The notes beneath the pieces are model-generated. The model ran no database searches. It worked only from the letters and a program-made list of their open reading frames with translations, and had not been told where the DNA came from. Of a stretch of DNA of 64,000 nucleotides, positions 40,022-47,713 are shown piece after piece; positions within the stretch are counted from its first letter, which is position 1, and each line of letters begins with the position of its first letter. This DNA is from Salipiger sp. CCB-MM3 (lineage in GTDB: Bacteria > Pseudomonadota > Alphaproteobacteria > Rhodobacterales > Rhodobacteraceae): contig NZ_CP014595.1 in assembly GCF_001687105.1 (NCBI RefSeq), positions 248,001 to 312,000 of the forward strand, given 5' to 3'. Made by a program: the position numbers and the translations under genes.

Positions 40022-40594
40022 TCAGGCCAGGGTCTTGGCCTGTTCAACCCACTCGGGCTTCACCTTCACGGCTTCGAAGCTCTCGGGGTCAACGGCGGCG
40101 AGCTGTGCGAAGGTGGCGATGCCGGCTTCGTTCAGCTTCTTGGCGGCGGCGGGGCCGACACCGGTGATCTGGGTCAGGTCGTCACCCTCTGCTGCGGCGG
40201 CCTTGGGGGCTGCTGCGGCGGGCGCGGCTTTCGGAGCGGAGGCAGCGCCAGCGGCGGCCTTCACGCCGGTGCCTTCGGCGCCGGATGCGAGGATCTCGGT
40301 CACGCGCAGCAGGGTCAGCTGCTGACGGTGGCCGCGGGTCCGCTGCGAGCTGTGCTTGCGGCGGCGCTTGACGAACTTGATGACTTTCTCGCCCTTGATC
40401 TGGTCGATCACGGTTGCCTGAACGGCAGCACCGGACACCAGCGGAGCACCAACGGTGACATTGTCGCCGCCGAGCATAAGGACTTCGTTGAACTGAACGG
40501 TTTCACCCGCATCAGCAGCCAGCTTTTCCACGCGGAGCACGTCGCCCGCCTGGACTTTGTATTGCTTGCCGCCGGTTTTCATCACCGCGAACAT
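40022..40594 (-). CDS. rplU: 50S ribosomal protein L21 with helix-hairpin-helix C-terminal extension
   Basis: 190 residues, against about 103 for a normal L21. Residues 1-102 are the L21 core (MFAVMKTGGKQYKVQ at the start, KRRRKHSSQRTRGHRQ rRNA-binding loop). An Ala/Lys/Pro linker follows. Residues about 142-185 form a helix-hairpin-helix-like domain with LTQITGVGPAAAKKLNEAGI. GGAAG precedes ATG 40594. This extended form is known in related alphaproteobacteria; the tail's role is not known. Confidence 0.96.
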   Translation of the reverse strand: MFAVMKTGGKQYKVQAGDVLRVEKLAADAGETVQFNEVLMLGGDNVTVGAPLVSGAAVQATVIDQIKGEKVIKFVKRRRKHSSQRTRGHRQQLTLLRVTEILASGAEGTGVKAAAGAASAPKAAPAAAAPKAAAAEGDDLTQITGVGPAAAKKLNEAGIATFAQLAAVDPESFEAVKVKPEWVEQAKTLA

Positions 40595-40905
40595 CTGCGT
40601 CTTCCTTTGTCTACCGCGTTCTGTGGCGTCCCGGCCCGTGCGGACCTTTTCGGGAACTTCGTGGTGCGGAAAGCCCGCTCCGCCGTCGAACAGCGCGCCC
40701 TTTCGGGCTGTCATGATGTAAGAATCGAAAGCGGGGCGCGCAATGGCCCCGTCTTCGAAGCCCGGCTTATCGGGGCAAAACCTTATGCTGTCAACCCATC
40801 AGAGCGGCAAAGCGCTGGATTCGCGCTTAGCGCAGGGATGACCGCGGGGTTCTCATGCGCGCGGGCATCAAAGCCCCCTCGCCCACGCCGAGCCCCAAAA
40901 CCCTC
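40595..40905. other. Intergenic region upstream of rplU
   Basis: About 310 bases. The part near 40595-40715 is the probable rplU leader on the minus strand and contains a short hairpin (AGCCCGAAAGGGC-like at 40690-40712). The rest holds the 3' flank of the DUF2059 gene. I see no gene and no clear terminator. Confidence 0.5.
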
Positions 40906-41730
40906 TCAGAGCTCTTCGCTGCGCATCTCGCGCGCGGCCGCCAGCCCCAGCCCGTAAGAGATCTCTTCATACATGTGATTGAACCCGTCGAACAGCGCGC
41001 GGTTCATCGCTTTGCCCTCGGGCGTTGCAGAGACATCTATATAGGCATCGAGCTCTTCATCGGGCAGCGGCCCATAAGCGGTGAGCATATAGGCATAGAG
41101 CCACTCTTCGGTGTCGTAGCGCGTGGTCTCTTCCTGCATCCAGACCTCTTCGACGATCTCCGGCTCGGTCATCTCCATGCCGCCGCCATCCACAAGGCCA
41201 AGGTAGAACTGGAAGCTGGCGTTGAGCGCGCCGACCACATTTGTTTCAAGCAGATCATTGGCGGCCACGAAACGGTCAAGCTGCGCCGCGCGCGGATCGC
41301 CAGTGCCGGCGATGGCGTTCCACGCCTCGCGCGCGGCAACCTCGACATCATTGTCGATCAGCTCGCGCCGGGCCGTGAGTTCAAGCTCGACCACACGCTG
41401 CCCGGCCTCGGAGGTGAAAAACTCCAGCAAGGGCCCCGCGTCGGTGTCGCCGAAGCTTTCGAGAAAGCCCGCGCGCACCACCTCATCCATGGCGTCCGCA
41501 TCATAGAGCCTGTCCACGGCCTCTTCCCAGCCAGCGGTCGCCCCTGCCGGAAGAAGGTCCTGCGCCATGTCCGATCCATAGTCCCGGCCCTCGGCGCGCA
41601 TGATCTCGACAATCTCATCCACCTTCAAAGCGTCGAGCAACTCCTCGGCGCTGCCTGCCCAGCCCGGCAGGCTAAGCGTGGGCAGGATCAGCGAGGCGGA
41701 AACGGTACAGGCGGCAAGACGCGACAACAT
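40906..41730 (-). CDS. DUF2059 domain-containing exported protein
   Basis: 274 residues. A signal peptide at 1-26 (ending GWA-G) is followed by SAEELLDALKVDEIVEIM and a largely helical, acidic protein with DUF2059-like features in the 70-140 region (LLEFFTSEAGQRVVELE). A second similar helical block lies at about 205-265 (FDGFNHMYEEISYGL). It is probably periplasmic; the role is unknown. The gene stands alone between rplU and tRNA-Ser. Confidence 0.75.
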   Translation of the reverse strand: MLSRLAACTVSASLILPTLSLPGWAGSAEELLDALKVDEIVEIMRAEGRDYGSDMAQDLLPAGATAGWEEAVDRLYDADAMDEVVRAGFLESFGDTDAGPLLEFFTSEAGQRVVELELTARRELIDNDVEVAAREAWNAIAGTGDPRAAQLDRFVAANDLLETNVVGALNASFQFYLGLVDGGGMEMTEPEIVEEVWMQEETTRYDTEEWLYAYMLTAYGPLPDEELDAYIDVSATPEGKAMNRALFDGFNHMYEEISYGLGLAAAREMRSEEL

Positions 41731-41919
41731 GGCAGAGCTACTCCAGCTACTTTCGGCCAGACCCTAGGGCGCGCCCGCGGCATTTCCAAGGTGACGCAAG
41801 GTGCCCGCGCGATGGCTGGCGGAGCTTTGCCAAGGAAAAATTCCTCCGAATGAAAAAACTTCAAAATTCCCTGTTGCACCCCCCTGAGCATATCGTTAAA
41901 CGCCCCCCACGACCCCCGC

Positions 41920-42009
41920 GGAGAGGTGCCGGAGTGGTCGAACGGGGCGGTCTCGAAAACCGTTGACCCTTCACGGGGTCCCAGGGTTCGAATCCCTGTC
42001 TCTCCGCCA
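41920..42009 (+). tRNA. tRNA-Ser (anticodon CGA)
   Basis: 90 bases including encoded CCA. Acceptor GGAGAGG pairs with TCTCTCC (one G-T pair), discriminator G. The anticodon stem GCGGT/ACCGT encloses CTCGAAA, giving CGA. A long variable arm, as expected for serine, and the GGTTCGAATCC T arm are present. Confidence 0.97.
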
Positions 42010-42303
42010 CTTTCCTTCGGGAAAGTAGCCAGTTACGCCGACAGCCTTCAGACATATCTGAGCTGTCGGCATCACTGACCCAGCCATCCAAAATTGATCC
42101 ACGCCCGGTGTCAGCGCCCGATCGTTCGTGCGTTGTATCTGCCGTTGGCGCATTCTGCTGCAGCCCCCTATGGCCTATGCCGCGCGCGTGGGTTCACGGC
42201 CCTTTGGTTCCTCCAAACACCCTACCCCGCACAAAAAACGCGGCGTGCAGGGATCGTCCTGCATACCGCGTCATTCTCAAAGACCGGTTTTGCGCTGCGG
42301 TGC
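42010..42303. other. Intergenic region after tRNA-Ser
   Basis: About 290 bases without a supported gene. It contains one imperfect hairpin at 42037-42070: GCCGACAGC pairs with GCTGTCGGC, then a 2-base bulge and TCAGA/TCTGA around a CATA loop. This could end the tRNA transcript, though no T run follows. No copy of the tRNA 3' end (an att-like repeat) was found nearby. Confidence 0.5.
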
Positions 42304-42822
42304 TCAGGCCTCGATGCTGCCGCGTGCCGGTGCATCCGCCTGCTGCGCCTCGGCGCGTGCTGCGGCATAGCTTTCGGCCCCTTGGCGCATCCGGGTCGCA
42401 AGACCGTCTTCATCGGCACCGCTGCCGATCTGCGCAAGCACCAAGGACTTCATGAAGCTTTCCTGCGTGGAGATCGCCTTGGCGCGGGCCTGCGCGAGAG
42501 CGTCAGCCTCTTCCGGAGTTTCGCTCGCCTCGACCTGCGCGCCGCTCGACTGAGCGGCATTGGCGGCCACGTCATCGGTCTCGCTCGACGCATTGCCGTT
42601 CGCGGCACTTGCGGCGCCAGACGAAGAGCCCTCGCTCGCCGCCTCTTGGGTGGACGTCTCCGCCACTGCGTCAACGCTGGCCGAGATCTCCTGAATCTGA
42701 TCGTCTTCGTCCGTGGCTTCCGATTCAGCTGCAATCTGGTTCTGGGAGGAGGTTTGCGCCGCGACCGTCGAGGCGATCGCCCCGAAGAGGCTCGAGTTCG
42801 AGCCGGAAATGGAACCTAACAT
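42304..42822 (-). CDS. Hypothetical low-complexity acidic protein
   Basis: 172 residues. The first 20 residues are mildly hydrophobic (SSLFGAIASTVAAQ), residues about 25-115 are very rich in Ala, Ser, Glu and Asp and look disordered, and the last 55 contain an amphipathic helix (ESFMKSLVLAQIGSG) and AESYAAARAEAQQ. I do not recognise a family. AAGGTG lies before ATG 42822, within a 19-base tandem duplication. It is located between two tRNA genes. Confidence 0.6.
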   Translation of the reverse strand: MLGSISGSNSSLFGAIASTVAAQTSSQNQIAAESEATDEDDQIQEISASVDAVAETSTQEAASEGSSSGAASAANGNASSETDDVAANAAQSSGAQVEASETPEEADALAQARAKAISTQESFMKSLVLAQIGSGADEDGLATRMRQGAESYAAARAEAQQADAPARGSIEA

Positions 42823-42823
42823 T

Positions 42824-42861
42824 TACATACACCTTTTGATGGTACACGCGCCTTTTGATTA
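42824..42861 (-). repeat. 19-base tandem duplication over a ribosome-binding site
   Basis: Units 42824-42842 and 42843-42861 share 14 of 19 bases, including CCTTTTGAT (AAAAGG on the minus strand). The copy next to ATG 42822 serves as the ribosome site of the low-complexity gene. Confidence 0.55.
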
Positions 42862-42934
42862 AGGATTGAGGAAGAATTACGACCTCTGCGAGACCACTTG
42901 GCGGCAAGCCGCCCTTCCGGTGCCCGTCAGGTTC

Positions 42935-43474
42935 TCACCATTCGGCGGGGAATTCGCCCGGCAGATAGGCCCGGATGCTGTGGAAAAAGATATCGATCTC
43001 CAGCGCCAGCCCGACCTCGAAGTCATTGAGTTCCGCCCCGCTCCAACGGTGCTGCTCGAGGCGTGCAAGAAAATCCCGGCGGGTTTGCTCGTCGCGCGGC
43101 TCCAGTGGCAGGGTTCCGGCGGCACGCAGCAGGTCGATGCGCTTGTGCACCTCGCGCATGCCCGAAAAGGCCTCCATCATCGGGCGCGTCAGGCGCGGGT
43201 CTTTCTGCCATGACGCTCCGCCAAAGACCTCCTGCACCACCCGATTGCCCGCCCCAAGGCAATCATAGGCGACGCAGCCCGGAAACCCCTCCTCCGTAAG
43301 GCGGTCGTGAATGGTGCAGCTGTGTCCCGAAAGGTTCCGGCACGGCTCGCCGGGGTTCTTGTCGAAGGCGAAGTCCTTGCCCTTGTCGAAGGCCAGCGCG
43401 AGGCAGCAGAGCGCCGCGCATTTCGAGCAGTCGGTCTTGAGGTGATCGGTCTTGAGATGATCGGTCTGCGGCAT
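42935..43474 (-). CDS. Cysteine-cluster (YkgJ-like) protein
   Basis: 179 residues. Cys-rich N-terminal half: CSKCAALCC (about 16-24), PCRNLSGHSCTIH and GCVAYDCLGAGNRV. This pattern resembles YkgJ-type and pentapeptide-repeat-associated cysteine-cluster domains that may bind zinc or an iron-sulfur centre. The C-terminal half is helical with no known motif. The N-terminus includes DHLKTDHLKTD, from a 15-base tandem repeat, so the true start could lie just after it. Function unknown. Confidence 0.75.
   Translation of the reverse strand: MPQTDHLKTDHLKTDCSKCAALCCLALAFDKGKDFAFDKNPGEPCRNLSGHSCTIHDRLTEEGFPGCVAYDCLGAGNRVVQEVFGGASWQKDPRLTRPMMEAFSGMREVHKRIDLLRAAGTLPLEPRDEQTRRDFLARLEQHRWSGAELNDFEVGLALEIDIFFHSIRAYLPGEFPAEW
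43431..43466 (-). repeat. 15-base tandem repeat at the start of the cysteine-cluster gene
   Basis: Units 43431-43445 and 43446-43460 differ at one base, with six bases of a third copy after them. They encode the repeated DHLKT at the protein N-terminus. Confidence 0.8.
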
Positions 43475-43611
43475 TGCGGCAATCGTTCTTCAGGGATGTC
43501 CAAGGGCGGCTGAGGTGGCCGTATCCCGCGGAACGCCCGCGGATTGCAAGGCCACGCTCTGCGCAGCGTGTGCAAATGACCGGCGCGCGCCAGCTGCGGA
43601 CGGAGCGGGGT

Positions 43612-44271
43612 TCAGGCTGATTTATCCGACTTCTTACCGTCGGGCAGAGCCTCGTCCCCCGGCCCCGAGGGGGCCTCCGGCGGTTTGCTGAAGGACTTGG
43701 TCAGAACGATTGCCTCTTCACTCCAGCGGCAGGCCATCTTCTGGAAGTTCTCAAAGAGAACATGGTGGTAGTCCCATTTTTCGCTCTGAGCGTCCCACTT
43801 CCATCTTTCGCGCTGAATGAAATCCGCAGCCGCGTTCCAATCCCGCACGAAGGGTCCTCTCATCCACTCACGATAAAAGGCTTCATCGAGAATTTTTCTG
43901 CGAATCCCGATGGATACAAGCTCGTAGTGATTGAGATACCCCAAGATCGCCCGGCGTTCTTCCCGGTCTTTCGTTTCCGCGGGGCTGTGAAGCTTTGCAA
44001 AGCCATTTTGACGGCGGTGGTAGCTGAAGACAGAATTCTGCTCTTGGTAATATGGCGTGGATTCGACCTTCTCGATCATGTCCAGCGTGGCTCTTTGGCG
44101 GGTGGACGCCCGGGCCATGGCGACGCCATAGGCCGCCACCGCGACCGACAGCAGGATGACCGCAGGGCCGACCAAACCGATCCAGTTGAAACTAGAAGCG
44201 ACGCAAACCACCAAGGTTTGCGTCGCTTCACTGGCAATCTGCTCGGAACAGTTCACGTCAGTCCCGAGCAC
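43612..44271 (-). CDS. DUF4760-like single-pass membrane protein; start uncertain
   Basis: 219 residues as read from a GTG at 44271. A membrane helix (about 29-51, WIGLVGPAVILLSVAVAAYG) precedes a cytoplasmic helical region with AILGYLNHYELVSIGIRRKILDEA (region about 108-131), which matches the DUF4760 pattern. The first 27 residues are read through a perfect 15-bp hairpin and lack a proper ribosome site, so translation may really begin further in, perhaps at a TTG or GTG near the helix. Base composition is lower in GC than its neighbours. Role unknown. Confidence 0.7.
   Translation of the reverse strand: MLGTDVNCSEQIASEATQTLVVCVASSFNWIGLVGPAVILLSVAVAAYGVAMARASTRQRATLDMIEKVESTPYYQEQNSVFSYHRRQNGFAKLHSPAETKDREERRAILGYLNHYELVSIGIRRKILDEAFYREWMRGPFVRDWNAAADFIQRERWKWDAQSEKWDYHHVLFENFQKMACRWSEEAIVLTKSFSKPPEAPSGPGDEALPDGKKSDKSA
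44195..44229 (-). repeat. Perfect 15-bp hairpin in the DUF4760 leader
   Basis: Arms 44195-44209 (GAAGCGACGCAAACC) and 44215-44229 are perfectly complementary with a 5-base loop. It lies 30-75 bases after a short leader ORF start on the minus strand. The T run after it is weak (TTCTAGTTT). Confidence 0.8.
44240..44270 (-). repeat. 7-bp inverted repeat covering the annotated GTG start
   Basis: TGCTCGG (44240-44246) and CCGAGCA (44264-44270) are perfectly complementary across 17 bases. The possible GTG start at 44271 abuts this stem, and the stop of the leader ORF is inside it. Confidence 0.6.
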
Positions 44272-44293
44272 CTTCTTTGGTGATCACAGACAT
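44258..44293 (-). CDS. Possible 11-residue leader peptide
   Basis: ATG at 44293 with a strong ribosome site AAGGAG (44300-44305) six bases upstream opens an 11-codon frame, MSVITKEGARD, then TGA. It precedes the two hairpins in the 5' region of the DUF4760 gene, in the arrangement of a leader peptide with attenuator. The peptide has no run of a regulatory amino acid, so a sensing role is only a suggestion. Confidence 0.4.
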   Translation of the reverse strand: MSVITKEGARD

Positions 44294-44328
44294 GCTGGTC
44301 TCCTTCTCAGAAAGATGCGTTGCAAGCA

Positions 44329-44356
44329 GGTTTACGCGCTTCACGCGCACTGTCAA
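44329..44356 (-). promoter_or_regulatory. Candidate promoter of the leader/DUF4760 unit
   Basis: On the minus strand, a perfect -35 TTGACA (44351-44356), 16-base spacer and weak -10 TAAACC (44329-44334). Transcription would begin near 44322, just upstream of the leader ribosome site. Confidence 0.5.
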
Positions 44357-44672
44357 CGAATTCCCATACGCTGGCACAGCCTCCCGCTTACTCCCGCTTT
44401 GCGAGAGCCGCGCGGGACCGGAGAGCGCAAAACCTCGCCCACAACAAATGCGGCCATCGAAACTCTAGCTTACAATGGTAAACGCTTCACTTCCCGCCGA
44501 GTTCCATAACGCTCGCACATATTCCAACTTCATTCTGCAAGCTGAGATGAAATGATCTGACCACGCTGATCTACCACGACGGACCGCGCGCGACCCGGCG
44601 CGGCGCAACGCCTGATCACGCAAAACACGCTTAAATCTATGAGGATTTGCAGAAAGCTGAGACATTTCAGCT
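44357..44672. other. Intergenic region between the DUF4760 promoter and tRNA-Leu
   Basis: About 315 bases, lower in GC than average, with no supported gene. The only structure is a 7-bp hairpin at 44654-44673 (AAGCTGA / TCAGCTT), directly after the tRNA-Leu CCA on the minus strand and likely its terminator. Confidence 0.5.
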
Positions 44673-44758
44673 TGGTACCCAAGGTCGGACTCGAACCGAC
44701 ATGACCTCGCGGCCGGGGGATTTTGAATCCCCTGCGTCTACCATTCCGCCACTTGGGC
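44673..44758 (-). tRNA. tRNA-Leu (anticodon CAA)
   Basis: 86 bases including encoded CCA. Acceptor GCCCAAG pairs with CTTGGGT (G-T at the first pair). The anticodon stem GGGGA/TCCCC encloses TTCAAAA, so the anticodon is CAA. A long variable arm and the GGTTCGAGTCC T arm fit leucine. Confidence 0.97.
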
Positions 44759-44923
44759 CCGGGCATGGATTTAGCCGCCCCGCCGCGCCGCGTAAAGCGG
44801 CAATCTTCACGCACTCGCATGTTCCTTGCGAAACTGTCATCACAAATGCAGCGTCAATGGCTTGCGCCTCGGGGTCCCCCGTGCTTCCTGCAAAGAAGAC
44901 CCACGCCGGAGACCTGCCCGACG

Positions 44924-45502
44924 ATGCTGCGCCGCCTTTACGACTGGACCATGTCGCTTGCCGATCACCCCAAGGCGCTTTGGGCGCTGGCAGCGGTCTC
45001 TTTCATCGAAGCCTCGGTGTTTCCGATCCCGCCCGACGTGCTGATGATCCCGATGATCCTCGCCGCGCCGCGCCGGGCATGGCTGATCGCGCTGGTGGCC
45101 ACATTGGCCTCGGTCGTCGGTGGCCTCTTCGGATATGCCATCGGGCATTTCTTCTTCGACAGCATCGGGCGGCCAATTCTCGAAACGCTCGGCAAGGCCG
45201 ACTCGATGGAGGCCTTCAACGCCCGCTTCAACGGCGTTGGGTTCTGGGCCGTGCTGATCGCCGGGATCACCCCCTTCCCGTTCAAGGTGATCACCATCAT
45301 GTCGGGCTGGACCGCGATGCCGCTCGGCACCTTCGTCACCACCGCCATCATCGCCCGCGCCTTCCGCTTCTTCATCGTCGCGGGGCTGCTGCGGGCCTTC
45401 GGCGCGCCGATCCGGGATTTCATCGAAAACCGGCTCGGGCTGGTGTTTACTGTCTTTGTGCTGCTGCTTGCCGGCGGCTTCTTTCTGGTGAAATACCTCT
45501 GA
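44924..45502 (+). CDS. VTT-domain (YqaA/DedA-like) membrane protein
   Basis: 192 residues with about five membrane helices. The VTT/SNARE-associated signature shows as SFIEASVFPIPPDVLMIPM (about 26-44) and GITPFPFKVITIMSGW with the conserved positively charged re-entrant region. YqaA and DedA relatives are linked to lipid transport and envelope function. ATG 44924 is chosen because the upstream part of the longer frame (from 44723) runs through the tRNA flank. dsbB follows four bases later. Confidence 0.88.
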   Translation: MLRRLYDWTMSLADHPKALWALAAVSFIEASVFPIPPDVLMIPMILAAPRRAWLIALVATLASVVGGLFGYAIGHFFFDSIGRPILETLGKADSMEAFNARFNGVGFWAVLIAGITPFPFKVITIMSGWTAMPLGTFVTTAIIARAFRFFIVAGLLRAFGAPIRDFIENRLGLVFTVFVLLLAGGFFLVKYL

Positions 45503-45506
45503 GACC

Positions 45507-45980
45507 ATGACTGACCTGCGCAAGTTCCTCATCCTGATCGCCGCTGGCGGATCGGCCGCCGTGCTGCTTGGCGCCATCGGCTCACAATTCATCGGCGGAC
45601 TCGCCCCCTGCCACCTGTGCATCCTGCAGCGCTGGCCCCACGCCATCGCCGTCGTCATCGGTGCACTGGCGCTGGCCTTCCGCGCCCGCCTGCTGCCGCT
45701 TTTGGGCGCGCTGGCGGCGCTGACCACCAGCGGCATCGGCGTCTATCACACCGGCGTCGAGCGCGGCTGGTGGGAAGGGCCGACCACCTGCACCTCCGGC
45801 CCGATCGGCGGCATGTCGGCCGATGAGTTGCTCAACCAGATCATGGACGCGCCTCTGGTGCGCTGCGACGAGGTTGCCTGGCAGTTCCTCGGCCTGTCGA
45901 TGGCCAGCTGGAACGCGGTCATCTCGCTTGGCCTTGCGCTGATCTGGATCGCCGCATGGCGGCGCTCGGCCCAAGCCTGA
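45507..45980 (+). CDS. dsbB: Disulfide bond formation protein B
   Basis: 157 residues, four membrane helices. Two cysteine pairs are in place: C35-C38 (PCHLC) and C95-C120 (TTCTSG and VRCDE), which pass electrons from DsbA to quinone. It starts four bases after the YqaA-like gene, so the two are probably cotranscribed. Confidence 0.93.
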   Translation: MTDLRKFLILIAAGGSAAVLLGAIGSQFIGGLAPCHLCILQRWPHAIAVVIGALALAFRARLLPLLGALAALTTSGIGVYHTGVERGWWEGPTTCTSGPIGGMSADELLNQIMDAPLVRCDEVAWQFLGLSMASWNAVISLGLALIWIAAWRRSAQA

Positions 45981-46010
45981 ACGGTGTTAGTGCGGCCCTG
46001 AACCAAAGTT

Positions 46011-46035
46011 GCAGGGGGCCAAATCAGCCCCCTGC
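46011..46035 (+). terminator. Possible dsbB terminator
   Basis: GCAGGGGGC (46011-46019) pairs with GCCCCCTGC (46027-46035) around a 7-base loop, 30 bases after the dsbB stop. No T run follows, so it may only stabilise the 3' end. Confidence 0.45.
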
Positions 46036-46165
46036 CACGCAGCGCGACCCCGCCTGCCCCACGTCAGATCGGTCTTCGAGGCGCGGATGTCCTGAGCAGC
46101 GCCGCGCCTGACGGCATCGCTACAAGACAGGTGACAGAGCGCCAAACCTCTGGCATCACGAGAAA

Positions 46166-46309
46166 ATGACCAATCGCTTCGCCCTCTGGCTCGCCGCCAT
46201 CCTGATCCTCGCCGCCGTGCTGGATTACCTGCTCTTCGGGAGCGATCACTTCATCTATCTGGGGCGGAAAGTTTTCAATCTGCTCGATTGGATGGCATTT
46301 TGGCGGTGA
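46166..46309 (+). CDS. Small membrane protein upstream of gap
   Basis: 47 residues: MTNRFALWLAAILILAA at the start, then VLDYLLFGSDHFIYLGRKVF and a Trp-rich end (DWMAFWR). One membrane helix at about 5-25. It lies 85 bases upstream of gap. Composition and the clean N-in membrane pattern argue for a real small protein, though the ribosome site (GAGAAA) is weak. I do not recognise a family. Confidence 0.65.
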   Translation: MTNRFALWLAAILILAAVLDYLLFGSDHFIYLGRKVFNLLDWMAFWR

Positions 46310-46394
46310 GCGCTAACAGTCCCAGTATTGACTTGCCCGACGTATCCTGATGACCTTCGGGCAACCGCAGACTCTCGGACAGCGAGGAGACATC

Positions 46395-47396
46395 ATGACC
46401 GTCAAGGTAGCGATCAACGGCTTCGGCCGCATCGGGCGCAACGTGCTGCGCGCCATCATCGAATCCGGCCGCACTGACATCGAAGTCATCGCCATCAACG
46501 ACCTCGGCCCGGTCGAGACCAACGCCCATCTTCTGCAGTTCGACAGCGTGCACGGTCGCTTTCCGCAGGACGTGAAAGTGGCGGGCGACACGATCGACGC
46601 AGGCCGCGGCCCGATCAAGGTGAGCGCCGAGCGCAACCCCGCCGATCTGCCTTGGGGCGACGTCGATGTGGTGCTCGAATGCACCGGCATTTTCACCGAC
46701 CGCGAGAAGGCCGCCGCCCACCTCGCCAATGGGTCGAGCCGCGTTCTGGTCTCTGCCCCCTCCGCCGGTGCCGACAAGACCATCGTCTACGGCGTCAACG
46801 ACGACACGCTGACCAAGGATGACCTGATCGTCTCCAACGCGTCCTGCACCACCAACTGCCTGTCGCCCGTCGCCAAGGTGCTGAACGACACCGTCGGCAT
46901 CAAGAAGGGCTTCATGACCACCATTCACAGCTACACCGGCGACCAGCCGACGCTGGACACGATGCATAAGGATCTCTATCGCGCGCGCGCCGCGGCGCAG
47001 TCGATGATCCCCACCTCGACCGGCGCCGCCAAGGCCGTCGGCCTCGTGCTGCCCGAGCTTAACGGCAGGCTCGATGGTGTGGCGATCCGCGTGCCGACGC
47101 CGAACGTGTCGGTCGTGGATCTGGTGTTCGAAGCCGAGCGCGAGACCACGGTGGAAGAGATCAACGACGCGATCCGCGTCGCCGCCAATGGCAAGCTGAA
47201 CGGCATTCTGGGCTATACCGACAAAAAGAACGTCTCGATCGACTTCAACCACGATCCGCACAGCTCGATCTTCCACACCGACCAGACCAAGGTCATGGAA
47301 GGCACCATGGTGCGCATCCTGTCGTGGTATGACAACGAGTGGGGCTTCTCGAACCGTATGTCCGACACCGCCGTGGCGATGGGCAAGTTGATCTGA
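46395..47396 (+). CDS. gap: Glyceraldehyde-3-phosphate dehydrogenase, type I
   Basis: 333 residues. NAD-binding GFGRIGRN at 9-16 with D36 in AINDLGPV favouring NAD. The catalytic Cys is C151 in SNASCTTNC, and the partner His is in the [10 protein letters not shown] block (about 178). GAGGAG precedes ATG 46395. A terminator hairpin follows at 47435. Confidence 0.97.
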   Translation: MTVKVAINGFGRIGRNVLRAIIESGRTDIEVIAINDLGPVETNAHLLQFDSVHGRFPQDVKVAGDTIDAGRGPIKVSAERNPADLPWGDVDVVLECTGIFTDREKAAAHLANGSSRVLVSAPSAGADKTIVYGVNDDTLTKDDLIVSNASCTTNCLSPVAKVLNDTVGIKKGFMTTIHSYTGDQPTLDTMHKDLYRARAAAQSMIPTSTGAAKAVGLVLPELNGRLDGVAIRVPTPNVSVVDLVFEAERETTVEEINDAIRVAANGKLNGILGYTDKKNVSIDFNHDPHSSIFHTDQTKVMEGTMVRILSWYDNEWGFSNRMSDTAVAMGKLI

Positions 47397-47434
47397 GCCT
47401 GCGGCGCGCTTGAGGGCGCCATATCTGGAAACTC

Positions 47435-47462
47435 AAAGGCGGGGCCGCGTGCCCCGCCTTTT
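47435..47462. terminator. Bidirectional terminator after gap
   Basis: A perfect 11-bp stem (47435-47445 with 47451-47461), 5-base loop, T residues after it on the plus strand and A residues before it. It also touches the end of the small minus-strand gene at 47462. Confidence 0.88.
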
Positions 47463-47713
47463 CATTTGTCGAACGCCTTGCGCGCCGCGCCATAGCCCTC
47501 TGCCGCCTCGAGCCCCGCGGGCCGTGCGCGCGGGGTCACCCTGCCGGTCAGCGGCAGCGCCAGCGGCTGGCTGATCACCGGCACAGGCGCTGCGAGCGGG
47601 GCGTGAGACAAGCGAGCCGCCCCCTCTTGCGGTGCAGTGCGGGCGGGCTGCTGCGGCGCGGTTTTGGGCCGCTGCGACCGGCCGTGACCGCCGATCCCTT
47701 GATGAATTTCCAT
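47462..47713 (-). CDS. Small basic hypothetical protein
   Basis: 83 residues, rich in Pro, Ala and Arg, no membrane helix or known domain. The first residues MEIHQGIGGHGRSQRP look structured and the C-terminal GLEAAEGYGAARKAFDK is helical. GGGAG lies seven bases before ATG 47713, supporting translation. It converges on gap, sharing its terminator. Function unknown. Confidence 0.55.
   Translation of the reverse strand: MEIHQGIGGHGRSQRPKTAPQQPARTAPQEGAARLSHAPLAAPVPVISQPLALPLTGRVTPRARPAGLEAAEGYGAARKAFDK

Noticed and set aside
41971..42153. Short minus-strand ORF over tRNA-Ser flank, possible transposase fragment
   Set aside because: It reads through the tRNA; the similarity impression rests on a few residues and no inverted repeats or other transposase parts are nearby.
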